Shown here piece by piece: positions 12,150 to 24,960 of a stretch of 64,000 nucleotides of DNA (the first letter of the stretch is position 1; each line of letters opens with the position of its first letter). The notes under the pieces are model-generated. The model saw only the letters and a program-made list of their open reading frames with translations. It searched no databases and was not told the DNA's origin. Position numbers and translations under genes: made by a program. The stretch is from Apodemus sylvaticus. Its lineage: Eukaryota > Chordata > Mammalia > Rodentia > Muridae. Location: contig NC_067495.1 of the NCBI RefSeq assembly GCF_947179515.1, positions 29,673,004 through 29,737,003 of the forward strand. The letters are read 5' to 3'.

Positions 12150-13310
12150 CTTTTCAAATTTGCTAAGTGTCATTTTATAACTCTGCATAATTAACATTTT
12201 TAAATCATTTTAAATTTTAGGAGTATAAATACATAATTATGCATATGTATACTATCAATTTAGTACTAGCAAATAAAAGTGTATTCTGGAAGTGTTAGAA
12301 AAAAGTAGTGCTATATTTGTTAGCTGTTTTGTCCAATTCTTTTATATTCATCTTGCTTTTTCTTGACTAGTGGTTCTATCAATCATTAGGAAAGTCATAT
12401 AATCTGATATGATTACAAAAATTATCAATTTCTTTTTGTGGTGTTATCTTTTATTAGTATATTTTGAGGTCATGTTATTTGCACATCAGCTTGAGATTGT
12501 TATATCATCTTGGTAAATTTCCACATTCCTATTCTGGAGATGTGTTCCTTTGAAGTCTGATACAAATATAGCTTTCATAGATTTTGCTTATATTTGGCAG
12601 TGTGTATCTTATTTTACTTTCATTGCTTGGCATTCTTGTGTTTTCAGTGTGTTTCTTGTAAACCGACTTCACTTGGATTTTATTTTTTACTAGTGTATAT
12701 TAATTTTACAGTCTAGCGGATTTTGTTATGACATTTTAACATCTAAGAGTAAAGTTCTTTGGTTATATTTATTTACCGATTACCCACACTTAGCATCTTT
12801 TCTCCTGCTTACATGTCCTTTTCTTCTTCCCTCACACTCTTTATTTTACTTTCATATCCTTTTTCTCATAGATTCCACATAGGAGAGAAAACACTTAATA
12901 CTTGTCTTTATGAGTCTGGCTTAGTTTGCTTAACATGATTTCATTTTTCTGCAGATGACATGATTAGTGATTGAATTGTACTGGTACATAGATGCCACAT
13001 TTTTATAGCCATTTATTTACCTGTTGATGGGCCCATAGGTTGATTTTAAAACTTTGCTGTTTTTTGCATAACTTGGCTATTGTGAATAGTGCAGGGATAA
13101 GAATGGGATTTCGATTTATGTGTATATTTTAAGAAGGTTTTTTTGAAGAACTTCCATACTGACTTTCATAGTGCATTTCCCTGAAGAATAAAGAGGTTGA
13201 ACAGTTATTTTCATGTATTTATTGGCCATCTGTGTTTATTCATTCAAATAATGATCAGTTCATTTGCCTGTGTATTGGTCATCTCTTCATAACTTAGTCT
13301 GAATACTTTC
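12150..13310 (-). mobile_element. Ancient L1 relic, antisense
   Basis: The plus strand follows the complement of old L1 ORF2 (GTTTCTTGTAAACCGACTTC, TGTTGATGGGCCCATAGGTT, ACTTGGCTATTGTGAATAGT). It is heavily diverged with many indels, so borders are approximate. Confidence 0.6.
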
Positions 13311-13736
13311 ATATGATCTTATTTTCCATCTACCAATTCTCTCTTCAGCTGCTGATAAGAGAACCAATTGCATGCTTAATATTGATCGTTTCATTATTCG
13401 GTTCTAGAATTTTATTTTATTTTTCTGTTCAGTTGGCCACATTTTGCACTTCTGCATCTTGTTTTAACAATCTTTGATACAACAAACAATACTTTTACAT
13501 TTTTTCTAACTAATTCTACATTTATTGTCAATCTGTGACTTTTTTCCTATTGCCTGCTGTGTAACTGACCTCAGCTATCCTATCTTGCTTCCTCATGTCT
13601 CTGGTTATGTCTGGTTGTGTAATTTGACTGTACATTTATTATTTGTTACATGATATGCTGCTGATTTCTTTTGGAGAATGGTTGCTGTTGCATTTTTCTG
13701 GGCCCTGTAGGCCCTATACACTCTAGGACCACTTTT

Positions 13737-13883
13737 TTTTTTTTTTTTGAGACAGGGTTTCTCTGTGTAGCCCTGGCTGTCCTGGAGCTCACTCTGTAGA
13801 CCAGGCTGGCCTCGAACTCAGAAATCTGCCTGTCTCTGCCTCCCAGAGTGCTAGGATTACAGGCGTGCGCCACCACGGCCTGG
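13737..13883 (-). mobile_element. B1 SINE with target-site duplication
   Basis: Poly(T), GAGACAGGGTTTCTCTGTGT, CCAGGCTGGCCTCGAACTCA and GCGCCACCACGGCCTGG are the complement of a well-preserved B1. CTCTAGGACCACTTTT flanks both sides (from 13721 and 13884). Confidence 0.95.
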
Positions 13884-14554
13884 CTCTAGGACCACTTTTA
13901 TCCAATGCCAGTGCCTGGGATTTTCAGTACTCTCAGATGACAGAGAAACCAGGTTGGAGACCTTGCTAAGGGCTCTTTTACATCCTTCACAGCATTCCTA
14001 AGGGACAACTGTTAGAAGCACAGGAAAAAAGGAGTGTTGTTTTGTCTGGAGCCCACATTTAGCTTTTTACTTTATAGTCTCATGAATCTATTAAAAGTGC
14101 ATCTTGGTGTATACTCTCAAATAAGGATAAAAGCTATGGTCAGAGCTCTTTGAGTTTCTTTGATAAACTTCTAGGGTATCTGTTTTATTCTAAATCTCAA
14201 CCTGATAGCTACTGCCCAGTTCCTTGATAACTTTAAAGATGTTTCATCTGTTTTCGGAAAATTAGCAATCTACCTCTTTTCTAAAACCCATCTCTTATGA
14301 ACTGGACTGCATCTTCCTCAAATTCATGGACGGAAGCTCTAACTCCCCCATGTGATTGGATTTGGAGACAGGTCCTGTAAAAATTAGTTGAAATTAATGA
14401 GGTTATAAGGGTTGAAGCTACAATTTGGTATAAGAAGAGTGTGTATATGCATAGACAACAACCAACCAAACACCACCCAAGGACACAGTAAGGAAACATC
14501 TAGCTACAAGCCAAAAGGAGGACCCTCATTAAGCCTTCAGTTCTTTCCCTTTAT

Positions 14555-14735
14555 TTTGGGTGTGTCTGTGAATGTACATGAGTGGGCCCACATAAGCCGA
14601 AGCACACCTGCGGAGATCAGAGAAGAACCTATGAGAGTTTTCTTCTTTACACATGAAGGTTTGGGTTATACAACTCTTATTGGGATTCAAGGCAAACATT
14701 TTTTTTTTATCCACTAACCATCTTACCAGGCCAAA
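14555..14735 (-). mobile_element. B3-like SINE
   Basis: GGGTGTGTCTGTGAATGTAC, TTGGGATTCAAGGCAAACAT and CCACTAACCATCTTACCAGG trace the complement of B3/B4-type SINE ends. Confidence 0.5.
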
Positions 14736-14739
14736 TAAA

Positions 14740-16985
14740 TGATGCCAACACTTTTGATCTTGGGATTTAGCTTTCAGGACTGTTAGAAATATATTTGTGT
14801 TATTCAGGCTATCCTGTGTTATGGCAGGTCTGGTTCACCAACCAGACCACTAATACTAAATTCTCTCTTGCCTAGGCTAAGACTGTACCAAGTCAGTTCT
14901 ATTTATCAAGCTGTCTACCTAGTAGAGTCTAGCAATAGGGGCCACTAGAAAACAAGCGAAAGAAAGAAGGATGCTCTCTTTTCTGTTCCTGGAATCATTA
15001 CACTAAAAAATGGCTGCCTGCTGTGGTAGTTCTTTTCTATAGCTGTTAAAATCTAATTTTCACTTTTGCCAACACTTCAGATCAACCCCTCCCCTACAGC
15101 CCTCATCCTCTTCCCAGCCAAACACCCACACCACTGATGCTGCTTCCTAAGAGCTTTGGATTCCAGCTCAATGGGATATTTCTCCAAGCTTCTAAGTTTT
15201 GATAATTCTAGCCTGTTTCCTTTGTTCTGTAGCCCATTACTCTTTAGCAGGTGCTACTACCAATACATTAGAATGGTCTTTTTTACCCCTTTAATTACCT
15301 TATATCTTATACCTAGTTAATAATTTTTCACATAATTATCCTACTTAAGTTAATGATTTTTGTTTCCTGACTAGATTCAATTGACTCATATTTCATCCCA
15401 TTTTTTTTTAAATTCTGTCTTCTGTGTGAATGTTGGTCTAAATTACTATTTTCCTGTTACTGAAATTGGAAGCTCCCCAAAATGTTTTTATTGTTATGCA
15501 AACAATGGATTCATGAATCCACTGCATCATTGCAAAAGCTAAACTAGCAGTCTTTGCTTTTGCTCCAAGATGAATAATGAGGAGGTCTTCTTTTCTATGA
15601 TACATCAAAACGTATCATGATCCTATTTCTTGGGTGGGGGATGGGATGTTTCCATTCTGTCAAAAAAGACATACACTTCTGATTTCACAAGAGGGTGTGC
15701 CCCTCCCAGACTAGATAAGAGAAGAAAGTAGTAGTAAAGAGGTAGCCTGCAGTTTGAGGGTTCCTGGAAAGCTTCTTAACAGAATAACCTAACCCCAGAC
15801 ATCATTAGCACTAGTGTCTCTGTCTCTGCTACCTCATTATGGATTTTGACTGAGGTGGCAGATGGACCACTAAAATTCTGCCAAATCATGGTAAAATCTA
15901 CAAAGAGGGTCTTGGTCATTGTCTAGTGCAATCATTCCTAAGTGAAGAAAATAAATTCTGGGCTCCTGTAGCCTAATTAAAAGAAACTAGGAGTAGGGCA
16001 CAGAGTTCCTGGCTCTATTGGCAGTTCTTCATTCATACCAGGCTTTCATTTCTTGAACTGATGTGTCCACCCATCTCAAGCTATTTTCTTAATTGTCTCC
16101 TCAGATCAACTCTTCCACTCCGTTGGTCTTCCCACAATCCTCAATGTATATTTTGTTCCAGCTAAGTACTACCATCTACTCTTCTCCAAGCACAATGTTG
16201 ACCCTGTTTCCCTGGTGCTCTTCATTGCCACTGTTTCTTCTATACAAGTTTTTTTTTCTCCCCAAAACTTATCAAAACCCACCTCATCTTGAAGATGAAC
16301 TTGGTGGGACTGTTGTTATGCCATCTTTCCCAGAACATAAATGTGGAAACAAACTCTTCATCTATTGTGTTGCTCTTCATCTTCTGTACTAGAAGTATAG
16401 AAGGCATTCTGTACTTCTAATATAGCATCCATCTGCTACTTAAAGCAAAGTGTTTGTGCTCACTATTGTGCAGCATCATCTCACTTGCATTCAAGGATTG
16501 TGTTCCATCCTCCTCATTGCCTATTATAGAAATTTGAACACAACAACAATAATTAGAAACTATTACATGTTTACATGTCCATTCTATTAAATTTTAGAAT
16601 GGTGGGCTTATTTATTTCTCTCAATAGCCCTATGAAGAACTTATTATTACTATTACTATTATTATTATTCCTGTTTTTTAATGAGAAACCAGTTTGTTTG
16701 CTAAAGAGAGACAGAAAAAGAATGGATTTGTCTGGCATGAGGAGGTGGAGAGAATCCTGGAGGAACTGGGGAAGGGAAAACCATAATCAGAATTTATTGG
16801 GGGAAAAAATCTATTTTCAATAAAAAGCAATCAAAAGAAACTTTTCTAAGATGATGCAGATAATGGGTCATCCATGAGGCTCTGATATCTCTGATGTGAA
16901 AGTTCTACTTCTCATCCATAACAGTGTACTTTCTTCCAGGGGCTATCCAAGGACTTGAACTTATTACAGTGCTTTTAAATATTTT
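14740..16985. other. Stretch without a recognised gene
   Basis: Mostly unique sequence with a short (ATT)n at 16640-16669. Around 16090-16390 the T/C-rich text faintly resembles an L2 relic, but I cannot support it. No exon-like frame. Confidence 0.5.
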
Positions 16986-18343
16986 AATTATCTTTAATCT
17001 TTTTTACAGTCCAGTCATTATTCCCCTCCTGGTCTGCCCTTGGACAGTTCCTTATTCCCATTCCTCCTCTCTCCCCACCCCATCCCCATTTCCAAGAGGA
17101 TGACTCTACCCTCACCCCCACCCCACCAGGCCTCCCCACTCCTTGGGGCCTCACATCTCTCCAGGGTTAGGTGCATCTTCTCTCACTTAGGCCAGACCAG
17201 GCAGTCCTCTGCTGTATATGTGTCAGGGGCCTCATATCATCTAGTGTATGTTGCCTGGTTGGTGGCTCAGTGTCTGAGAGATCTCAGGGGTCTAGGTTAG
17301 TTGAGACTGCTGGTCTTCCTATGGGGTCATCCTCTTCTTCAGCTTCTTCCAGCCTTTCCCTAAGACAACCACAGGTGTCAGAAGCTTCCGTACATTGGTT
17401 GGGTGTAAGTATCTGAGTCTGACTTGCTCAGCTGCTTGTTGGGCCTCTTGGAGAGCAGCCTTGCTAGGTTCCTGTCTGTAAGCACACCAATAATAGTGTC
17501 AGGCCTTGGGGCCTCCCCTTGAGATGGATCCCAACTTGGGCCAATCCCTGGACTTCCTTTCCCTTCAGTCTCTTCTCCATTTTTGTCCCTGCAGTTCTTT
17601 CAGACAGGAACAATTCTGGGTCAGAGTTTTTGACTGTGAGATGGCAACCCCATCCCTCACATGATGCCCTATCTTTCAACTGGAGGTGGACTCTACAAGT
17701 TCCCTCTCCCTACTATTGGGCATATCATCTAAGGTCCCTCTCTTGAGTCCTGAGAGTCTCTCACTTCCCAATTCTCTGGTACATCCTGGAGGGTTCCCCC
17801 CCAACCTCCTACCTCCAGAGGTTGCCTATTTCCTTTCTTTCTGCTGGCCCTCAGGGCTTCACTCCTGTTTGCTCCAATACTTGATCATGTTCCCCTCCCC
17901 CTCCCACCAAGATTCCTCTGCCACCCATAATTGCTTTCTTCTTCCTTCCAAGTGGGACTGAGGGATCCTCACTTGGGCCCTATAGCTTGTTAACCTTCTT
18001 GAGTTCTGTGGACTGTGTCCTGGGTATTCTGTACTCTTTTATTTTTTGGCTAATATCCATTTATTAGTGAGTACATGCCATAATGTCATTTTGGGTCCGA
18101 GTTACCTCATTCAGGATGATATTTTCTAGTTCCATCCACTTGCTCCACCATGCCACAGGGGCATGTACTCCACTATGTCCATAAAGGCTTCATTTGTAAT
18201 AGCCAGAAGCTGGAAACAGCCCAGATGTTCCACAACAGTAGAATGGATACAGAAAACATGGTTCATTTACACAATAGAATATTATTCAGTTATTAAGAAT
18301 GAGGACATCATGAGTTTTGCAGGCAAATAGATGGAACTGTTAA
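16985..18343 (-). mobile_element. Murine L1 3' end with 5' inversion (twin-primed structure)
   Basis: 16985-18143 is the complement of the L1 3' UTR and last part of ORF2 (e.g. GGGTTAGGTGCATCTTCTCT, CCACTTGGGCC-type tract, TATCCATTTATTAGTGAGTA). From about 18145 to 18343 the text switches to sense L1 (CCAGAAGCTGGAAACAGCCC, GTTCATTTACACAATAGAAT). The inverted block ends at the same ORF2 position (GCAAATAGATGGAACT) where the minus-strand block begins. This is the classic twin-priming layout. Confidence 0.88.
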
Positions 18344-18344
18344 A

Positions 18345-19811
18345 TTTATTTTTAGTTTTTATTTAAATAGCAGTTAAAGATTTGAATTTGTGAAATCATC
18401 TGGCCTCCCAGAAAGGAAGCAGAAAGAGAAACACCAAATAAAAGGTTGAACACTCAGATATTTCTCAGTAAAAATTTAAATGAGCTTCATCAAATTATTT
18501 AAACCCTTTGATCTTCTCTCTTTATATAAAGAGTCAAGTATAAATTCCTCCCTGACAGATGACTGTATAAAGTTCACTGTGGCATATGAGACTTTTGAAA
18601 TCCATGGAAGGAAAGAGAAAAAGCAGGGGTCATAGCTAATTGGCTGAAATGTTATGAGAACCGTTGTGGGTTCCTAAGGATTGGAATCACCCCCGAGTCT
18701 GTCAGTTTGGGTCAGTGTGGATGTCTTATGCTTTAGAATTATTCCTACAAAGAGAAGGATGCGACTATTGTTGGAGATATTGATTCTGTAGGACCCTTCA
18801 GATTAGGATAGGGTACTGTTTCCTTCCTGGGTCCTCAAGAAATTAGATACTTGGGAATAGTTTTGAGTGTAAGGGTGCATGACAAATCAGTCACCAGAAC
18901 ATTTGGCCTGAAGGAAAGAAACCTGAGGAGTTAGGTCACAGTTGGCCAGAGGTACTACTGTATTTGACTTGGAGCAGTGACAAATCCGTGATGGATAGCT
19001 GCAAGGTCAGGCATAGCTTCCAGTGCACTGTTGGAGCACTGTGGTGATGTACTGTGCCTAAGAAAGCTATAGCCTCAAATTAAAGCCAGACAGTCCATCC
19101 AGCCCACCTTGTGACATTAGCTAAGTCTCCTAAACTCCTTTTTTCCCTCCTTTGTCAACTAGAGATAATGATACTCTTCTGAAAAGATTATTATGATGGC
19201 TTAATAGCATACCTCAGCTTCCCAAACCTGAGTCATGCACATTATCGCTGTATCACTCAGGGTAAGCTGACGAAAGCTTAGAAAAGGATCTGTTATACAG
19301 GTGTGGGCAGGGTTCAAGAAAGTCAGCTAAGGGAAATCACAGGACCCACGTCTAGCAGCGGTGAGCAACTGTTATCTGGTTATGCCTGAAGGGAGTACGA
19401 GGAGAAAGCATGTACAGAACTGGGGTACAGTTTAGCAAAGGAGTTGTCTCTGTGACCATCAGTAAATGGACCAGACAGCCTGTGAAGCCACTGCTAGAGA
19501 GGATGAACAGATTGAGAAAATGTCCCAGCATTACCCTTCTAGCCTTAGTTTTCTGTTGGTGCTCCCCAGTAGCTGAGAAGAGTCAGATGCAAGAGGGGTC
19601 TATGGTGTGGTCCATGTGGTCAGTGTCTTTTTCAGCACTTGAGGAAGAATGAGGAACTGAGTGGAGCCAGAAAAAAAAACTTTCTAATACATCATTGATT
19701 AATATTGGCCAATTTCCTCCTTAAAACAAAACTTTTGTACAAACCAAATAAATTTACTTTCAAAAGGAGACTTCTTTTATGTGTGGGAAGTAGGGAGGGC
19801 CTATGTATGCT

Positions 19812-19814
<3 letters not shown>
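18345..19814. other. No gene; possible MIR relic only
   Basis: Unique sequence. 19105-19225 (TTGTGACATTAGCTAAGTCT, then AGAGATAATGATACTCTTCT) matches the MIR core pattern on the plus strand at low similarity. Confidence 0.45.
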
Positions 19815-19861
<47 letters not shown>

Positions 19862-19871
19862 TGTGTGTGTT
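19815..19871. repeat. (TC)n(TG)n microsatellite
   Basis: TC run joined to TG run. Confidence 0.97.
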
Positions 19872-20009
19872 TACAAGCCAAAATTCAATCTCAAGTGTCA
19901 TTCCTCAAGAGCCATCCACTTTGGCCTTTTATTTTTTTGTATTTTTGAAATTCTTTTAAAAACTATTTATCTTATTATTTTAAATTATCCAAACTCACAC
20001 TGGCCAAAG

Positions 20010-20132
20010 ATCCCCCTAAGCTGGAGTTACAGACTGCTGTTACTCATCTGACCATGGGTGCTGGAAACTGACCTCAGGTCCTCTGCAAGAGCAATACAAG
20101 CTCTTAACCTCTGAGTCATTTCTTCAGTCCCA
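20010..20132 (-). mobile_element. B2/B3-type SINE 5' half
   Basis: GGTGCTGGAAACTGACCTCA and CTCTTAACCTCTGAGTCATT are the complement of a B2/B3 head. Confidence 0.6.
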
Positions 20133-20139
20133 TGTTGTT

Positions 20140-20375
20140 TTTTAAAGCAGGCTCTCTTTCTGGCTTAGAGCTCATGTATCAAGTATGCTAGGATGGTTGG
20201 CCAGTGAGTCCAGAGATCTGTCTGTCTCTGACTCTCTAGCACTGGAATTACAAGCACGTGCAAATAATCATACTCAGCTTTCTACATGGGATTGCTGGGG
20301 ATTGAACTCAAGTCCTCATGCTCGAGGACCTGCTCGGCAAATATTTTAACATCTGAGACATCAGCAGAATCCCTC
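20140..20375 (-). mobile_element. B4 SINE
   Basis: AAAGCAGGCTCTCTTTCTGG, GGATGGTTGGCCAGTGAGTC and GGATTGCTGGGGATTGAACT follow the complement of B4 (B1-like body plus ID-like head). Confidence 0.6.
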
Positions 20376-20487
20376 AAAAGAAGACTCCTTAAACCTCATC
20401 CTACACGATGACATCTATGTAACCACAGATTGAATATGCTAGCTTTTCATTTATAATACACATAATTAACATGAACATAGAAAACAT

Positions 20488-20520
20488 GTGTGTGTATGTG
20501 TGTGTGTGTGTGTATGTAAG
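20488..20520. repeat. (TG)n microsatellite
   Basis: Interrupted TG run. Confidence 0.9.
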
Positions 20521-21004
20521 TGTGCTAGGGCTTGGATCATAGTAAATACTAAATACAAGGATCAGTTCTGTTGCTGGACATTGCAGATGAGTGTACAATG
20601 GAAATATTATTATGCATATTCAAAGGAGCACTTAAAATATGTGCCACTGTCCTAAATGTGATCTTTTCTCCCATGTGTTTTTAGACTAGGCATTTCTAGC
20701 TTATGAGAAAGATTATATAAACAAATGTATTTTTTCATAACTGGCCCATTTTAATGAATTTGATTATTTGGCCCATTGATTTTTCATTAGATTCTTTTGG
20801 TTTCTCTAGGCGAACAAGCAAATCATCTGGGAATGTTGATGAGGTTTTCTCTACATTACTGTTTAACAAGTTAGATTGTGCAGAATCTGAAGGGCAATGT
20901 TGAACAATAGCAGTGACATAAGGTATCTTTCAAGTCTCCATTTTGTTTTAATAGAAGTGCTTCTAGCTTGTTGTTGTTCTCATTTTGTAAAAGAATTATT
21001 TACT

Positions 21005-21203
21005 GATTTTTAGTGTATGAGTGAATGCCCGTGTTTATGTCTGAGCACCATATGCATGCCCATGGGGATCAGAAGAGAGTATTGAGTTCCCCAGAACTGG
21101 AGATGCAGATAATTGTCAGGTGCCATGTGGGTGCTTGCAATCAAACTGACAGCTCTATAAGAGCACTAGGTGCAGTTAACTGCTGAGCTATCTCTCCATG
21201 CCC
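21005..21203 (-). mobile_element. B3 SINE
   Basis: CCCATGGGGATCAGAAGAGA, CCCCAGAACTGGAGATGCAG, GTGCCATGTGGGTGCTTGCA and AACTGCTGAGCTATCTCTCC trace the B3 complement. A TC/TCTG-rich tract follows to about 21290. Confidence 0.75.
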
Positions 21204-21299
21204 TAGTCTGCTCTAGCTCTCTCTGTCTCTGTATCTATCTCTCAGTCTCTGTCTGTCTTTGTTTCTCTGTCTCTCTGTCCCTCTTGCTCTTGGTTTAAG

Positions 21300-23204
21300 A
21301 GATATATTTTTTATCTTGGTTAAGAATTATTATCAGAATGTACAGTAACTCTTGTCAAATGCCTTTTAAACATCTATTGAAGCTTTACATTCTGGGAATA
21401 AATAAAGTTCAATTATGATGGATTTTTAAGCATCGCTTTCCTCTAGAAGAGTGTCATCTTTGTTGAATAAAAGGAGAGCATATATGACAGAAAGTCATGT
21501 TAAGGATTTTGAGGGACTAGGAAAGTACATAAAGTCAAAGTACATGTTAGCAAATATGTAAGAGCCTATCAGTGGTAAAGTGCATAGTACGTGCAATTTT
21601 GTCTCAAGTCTCTATATTTAAAGGTTCTTAATTAAAATGGAAACATATTTCAATGGTCTGCAGGCTACTGTGCCTGATTTTTACCTTCAGAAGAACAGAA
21701 GGACTCAAGGGTGGAACATTTTGCTCTTTCCTGACCCTGTGTTCTCTGAGAATAGAATTCCAGGGAAGCATTAGTTCTGGCCTTGCAGATCTCACTTTTC
21801 TGAAAGTTGGTTTACAATTGGACTTCTCATTTTTGTCTCCACCTGGAGCTGAGCAGGTTTAGCTCAGGATGAGCAAGAGCAGCTGACTAAGCAAGTGACA
21901 GACCCAAAGATAACCCCAAAGATAACCTGAGAGTTATTTGTGTGCCTGAGAGTGCAGAGAAGGGTATGTGAGCGCATGGGATGTGCTCTAGGATGTGTCT
22001 GTCTGTGATTTCCATAAATCGAGGCCACATTCTTGTCTCCCTAATGCTCAGTGCACATTTAGAAAAAAAAAGCCACCATCTCAATCATCTAAGAATCATT
22101 GAAAAGCTGTTTAGATTTTCCCCAGAGTTTCTATAAAATGTAAAGACGGCATACCAGTCATATTGTCCATCCATCTTCCTCTTCAATTTTTCTCCTTAAA
22201 GCCCTATTTTATTACAACTCAACAGTCTTCCCTCTCTCTAAAAGTTCCCAGGCTTTTGGTCTAGCTAGGTTGGCCTTTGCCTCATTTCAATTCCCTTCTT
22301 CCTTGGCATTGCTGGCTCACCATCATCCCAACTGTAGAGGAATCAAGAGTTGTATACTTCATTCTCTCACCCATTTCCAGGATCTGTAAAATGAAGTTTA
22401 AGATCAGGAAAAGGACAACATTCTTAGTATAGATTTTTAAATGTAATCCTGTTTTTGCTTGCCTATGACACATACAGAGAAAAAGAAAAGCTTTCAAGTC
22501 TCTGTATGTAACCAGGACTTTCATTTCTCCTCTGGTCCACCTTCCACCATGTTTCTCTCCACCTCCACTGGACATTAAAGAACAGCTAATAAACAACAAA
22601 GAGGTCAAAAGCATAATCCAGGACCTGGAAAGAAATTCTGTGTGTGATAGAGTGTTGGGCCTTTAGGCAAAATTATGGTCACAAAGAGTGCCATTTATTT
22701 CTACTTGGCTGGATTCCCTTGAAGAGGAAACTTTCCCTAAAAGTATTTTTAAGGTCTGAAAAAAGGTATAAGTAGAGCAATGTGCATTAAGCTGTCCTGC
22801 CTCTCAAAGCTTGAGGGGTTTCAAGGGATGCATCAAGGAGGTGGAGGGTCCTTGCCATCTCCAGTTTCTGTCCTGGCCCTTAACCTCTGCCCACATCCCC
22901 ACTCTCTAAACCCCAGAAGCCCCTATCCAGTAGAGTGATGAATCTATTTTTAAAGATCAGGCATACTCCAGAGGAATAATGACTGCTCTTTTTCGCTACC
23001 CTGTGCCAATCAGTGACTCATCAACCATTTTCTAAATGACTATGTTTTTATTCCCCAGTTTCCTTCACAGTGCAATATTAGAGAAGATTAAATGCAGTCC
23101 CTCGCTGCCTCCCTCTGCTTGTCTGTGCCTTGTTTTAGAGATGGTAATGTCCCAAAATAGAAGTATTTCATTGAATACTGATTATGTCGTGACAGTGAAA
23201 CAGC
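21300..23204. other. Stretch without a recognised gene or clear element
   Basis: Only short simple repeats. A direct repeat CCAAAGATAACC sits at about 21905-21930. The frames here look like chance. Confidence 0.55.
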
Positions 23205-23205
23205 G

Positions 23206-23244
<39 letters not shown>

Positions 23245-23270
23245 CCAGAGACAGAGACAGAGACAGAGAC
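23205..23270. repeat. (CA)n(AGAGAC)n microsatellite
   Basis: CA run to 23242, then four AGAGAC-type units. Confidence 0.95.
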
Positions 23271-23326
23271 TGGGACTGTGTTGGAGAGATTGGAGAAGCA
23301 TCTATAGCAATTCCAGGAGGACGATG

Positions 23327-23397
23327 GGTGAAAAGCATAGTCACCCTAACTTCTGCTGAAGTTAGGTGAAAAGCATAGTCACCTTCTAACTTCTGCT
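23327..23397. repeat. 38-base tandem duplication with internal palindrome
   Basis: GGTGAAAAGCATAGTCACC occurs at 23327 and 23365, each followed by a form of CTAACTTCTGCT. Between them AACTTC-TGCT-GAAGTT forms a short hairpin. Confidence 0.85.
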
Positions 23398-23399
23398 AT

Positions 23400-24125
23400 G
23401 ATTTTACTGCCAAATACTCCATTTCTTTTTTGAGTGCTTTTAGCTTTCCCCACTCCTGTGCCTAGCACCCCTTTATACCCCCTTTTCAATAAGATTCCTC
23501 TTCCTCTGTGATCCCTGTGACAACCTGGAAGAAAACTTGTTCTTTAATAGGTTTCCTTCTCTCTACTCATTCTGCTGGACATAGTTGTTTCCTGACTCAA
23601 GCTTGACTTTGCCCCAAGGGCAAAGAGAGTTGGAATGACAAACAGCCATTCCTGGAACAACACCACACCTATCCTATGGCTGTTGAGTCTATCTTGACAA
23701 AAATCCTAATATCAGTCTTTAGCTTGTCCCTATCAGACTGTTTCATAGATGTCTTGCTTGCCTGTCTTTATCCTGTTTTACTTTATCTTGTGAACTAGAA
23801 GCTTCATCTTTGTTGGGTATAGCATCAGGACTGCTCATCCAGAAGATTCCATTTAAGCTTCAGTCTTTGGAGGAGACAGAAGGTAGGAAGTGATGCCGGG
23901 AGGACACCTAGGTCTAGACAGTTACTGCGCTCAATTCCTTTTCCTGGCCGATTCTGTTCTTCATCTCAAAGTCATGAATCCTTTCCAGGAAGCCTTTCTT
24001 CCTATCTCTGTACACTGACAGTCTCTTATTTCCTTTGGATATGGGGTGGTAATAGCTCTCTCTCTTGCCTTTGTCCTGTCCTGCATTGTTTCCATTTGCC
24101 AGGACTGTGTATTCACTTTCTTTTA
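23400..24125. other. No gene or clear repeat
   Basis: Unique C/T-rich sequence without a recognised element. Confidence 0.5.
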
Positions 24126-24127
24126 AA

Positions 24128-24135
24128 TATGTATG

Positions 24136-24169
<34 letters not shown>

Positions 24170-24290
24170 TGTAGATCAGAGAATAACTTTGAAAGAGTCT
24201 GTTCTTTCCTTCCACCATTGCACAGTCTAGGGATTGAATTCAGGGCACCAGACTTGCCAGCAAGTGCCCTTACCCATCTCCTGGGCCCTG
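24128..24290 (-). mobile_element. (TATG)n plus B3-like SINE
   Basis: TATG tetranucleotides (24128-24173) form the A-rich-tail side of the complement of a B3-like body: CCACCATTGCACAGTCTAGG, GGATTGAATTCAGGGCACC, TTACCCATCTCCTGGGCC. Confidence 0.6.
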
Positions 24291-24811
24291 AGAGTAATTA
24301 GTCTCAATTTTTTTTTAAAAAAAAGACTCTTCAATCATCCTTATTTAAATTTCTTGTTCAGATCCTAACTAGCTCTGTCCTCTCTAGCTTACCACCTCCC
24401 GCAGTGGCTCTACCTATTTTTGTGGGTTTTATTTTCTTCTTACCTTCTGCACATCTTCTGCCCCATCAGACCTCTAAGATGATGTACAATGGGCCTTCCA
24501 GAGTACCTGCTAACCCTTTGGGAAACAAGACAAAAGGGATCACAGTGGCAGCAATGAACCTTTGTGGAGCAAGAAGCAAACTCCCAGAAGTCTTCAGACT
24601 TATGGTCTAAATGTGATGTCCATGAACTTCAGTTGCGGACATAGTTGAGAGAAAGAATGACTAATTTGGAGTTAGACTAGTAACTGTGGCCCAAGGCATC
24701 CATGTTCTGTGTGTAAATCCTAAGCCTGCATAACTTCTTTGTAAACCATCCCCAGATCATCTAAGGTCGCAGTCATCTCAACAGCAGCAGAATCTCAATA
24801 ATCATAATGAT

Positions 24812-24960
24812 CATAATTATAATCGTTATAATGGCTATCAACTCTGATTGCCAACTCTGAGCCAGGCACTGTGCCTAGTGTTTTGCTTCCATAAACCAAA
24901 TGGAAGTTTCCATCTCATTCTTAATAATTGCCACTGTCACTCCACAATAGAGGAAAAAAG
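24812..24960 (-). mobile_element. MIR relic
   Basis: GAGCCAGGCACTGTGCCTAG is the hallmark 3' core of MIR in complement, followed by a weak continuation. Ancient tRNA-derived SINE. Confidence 0.55.
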
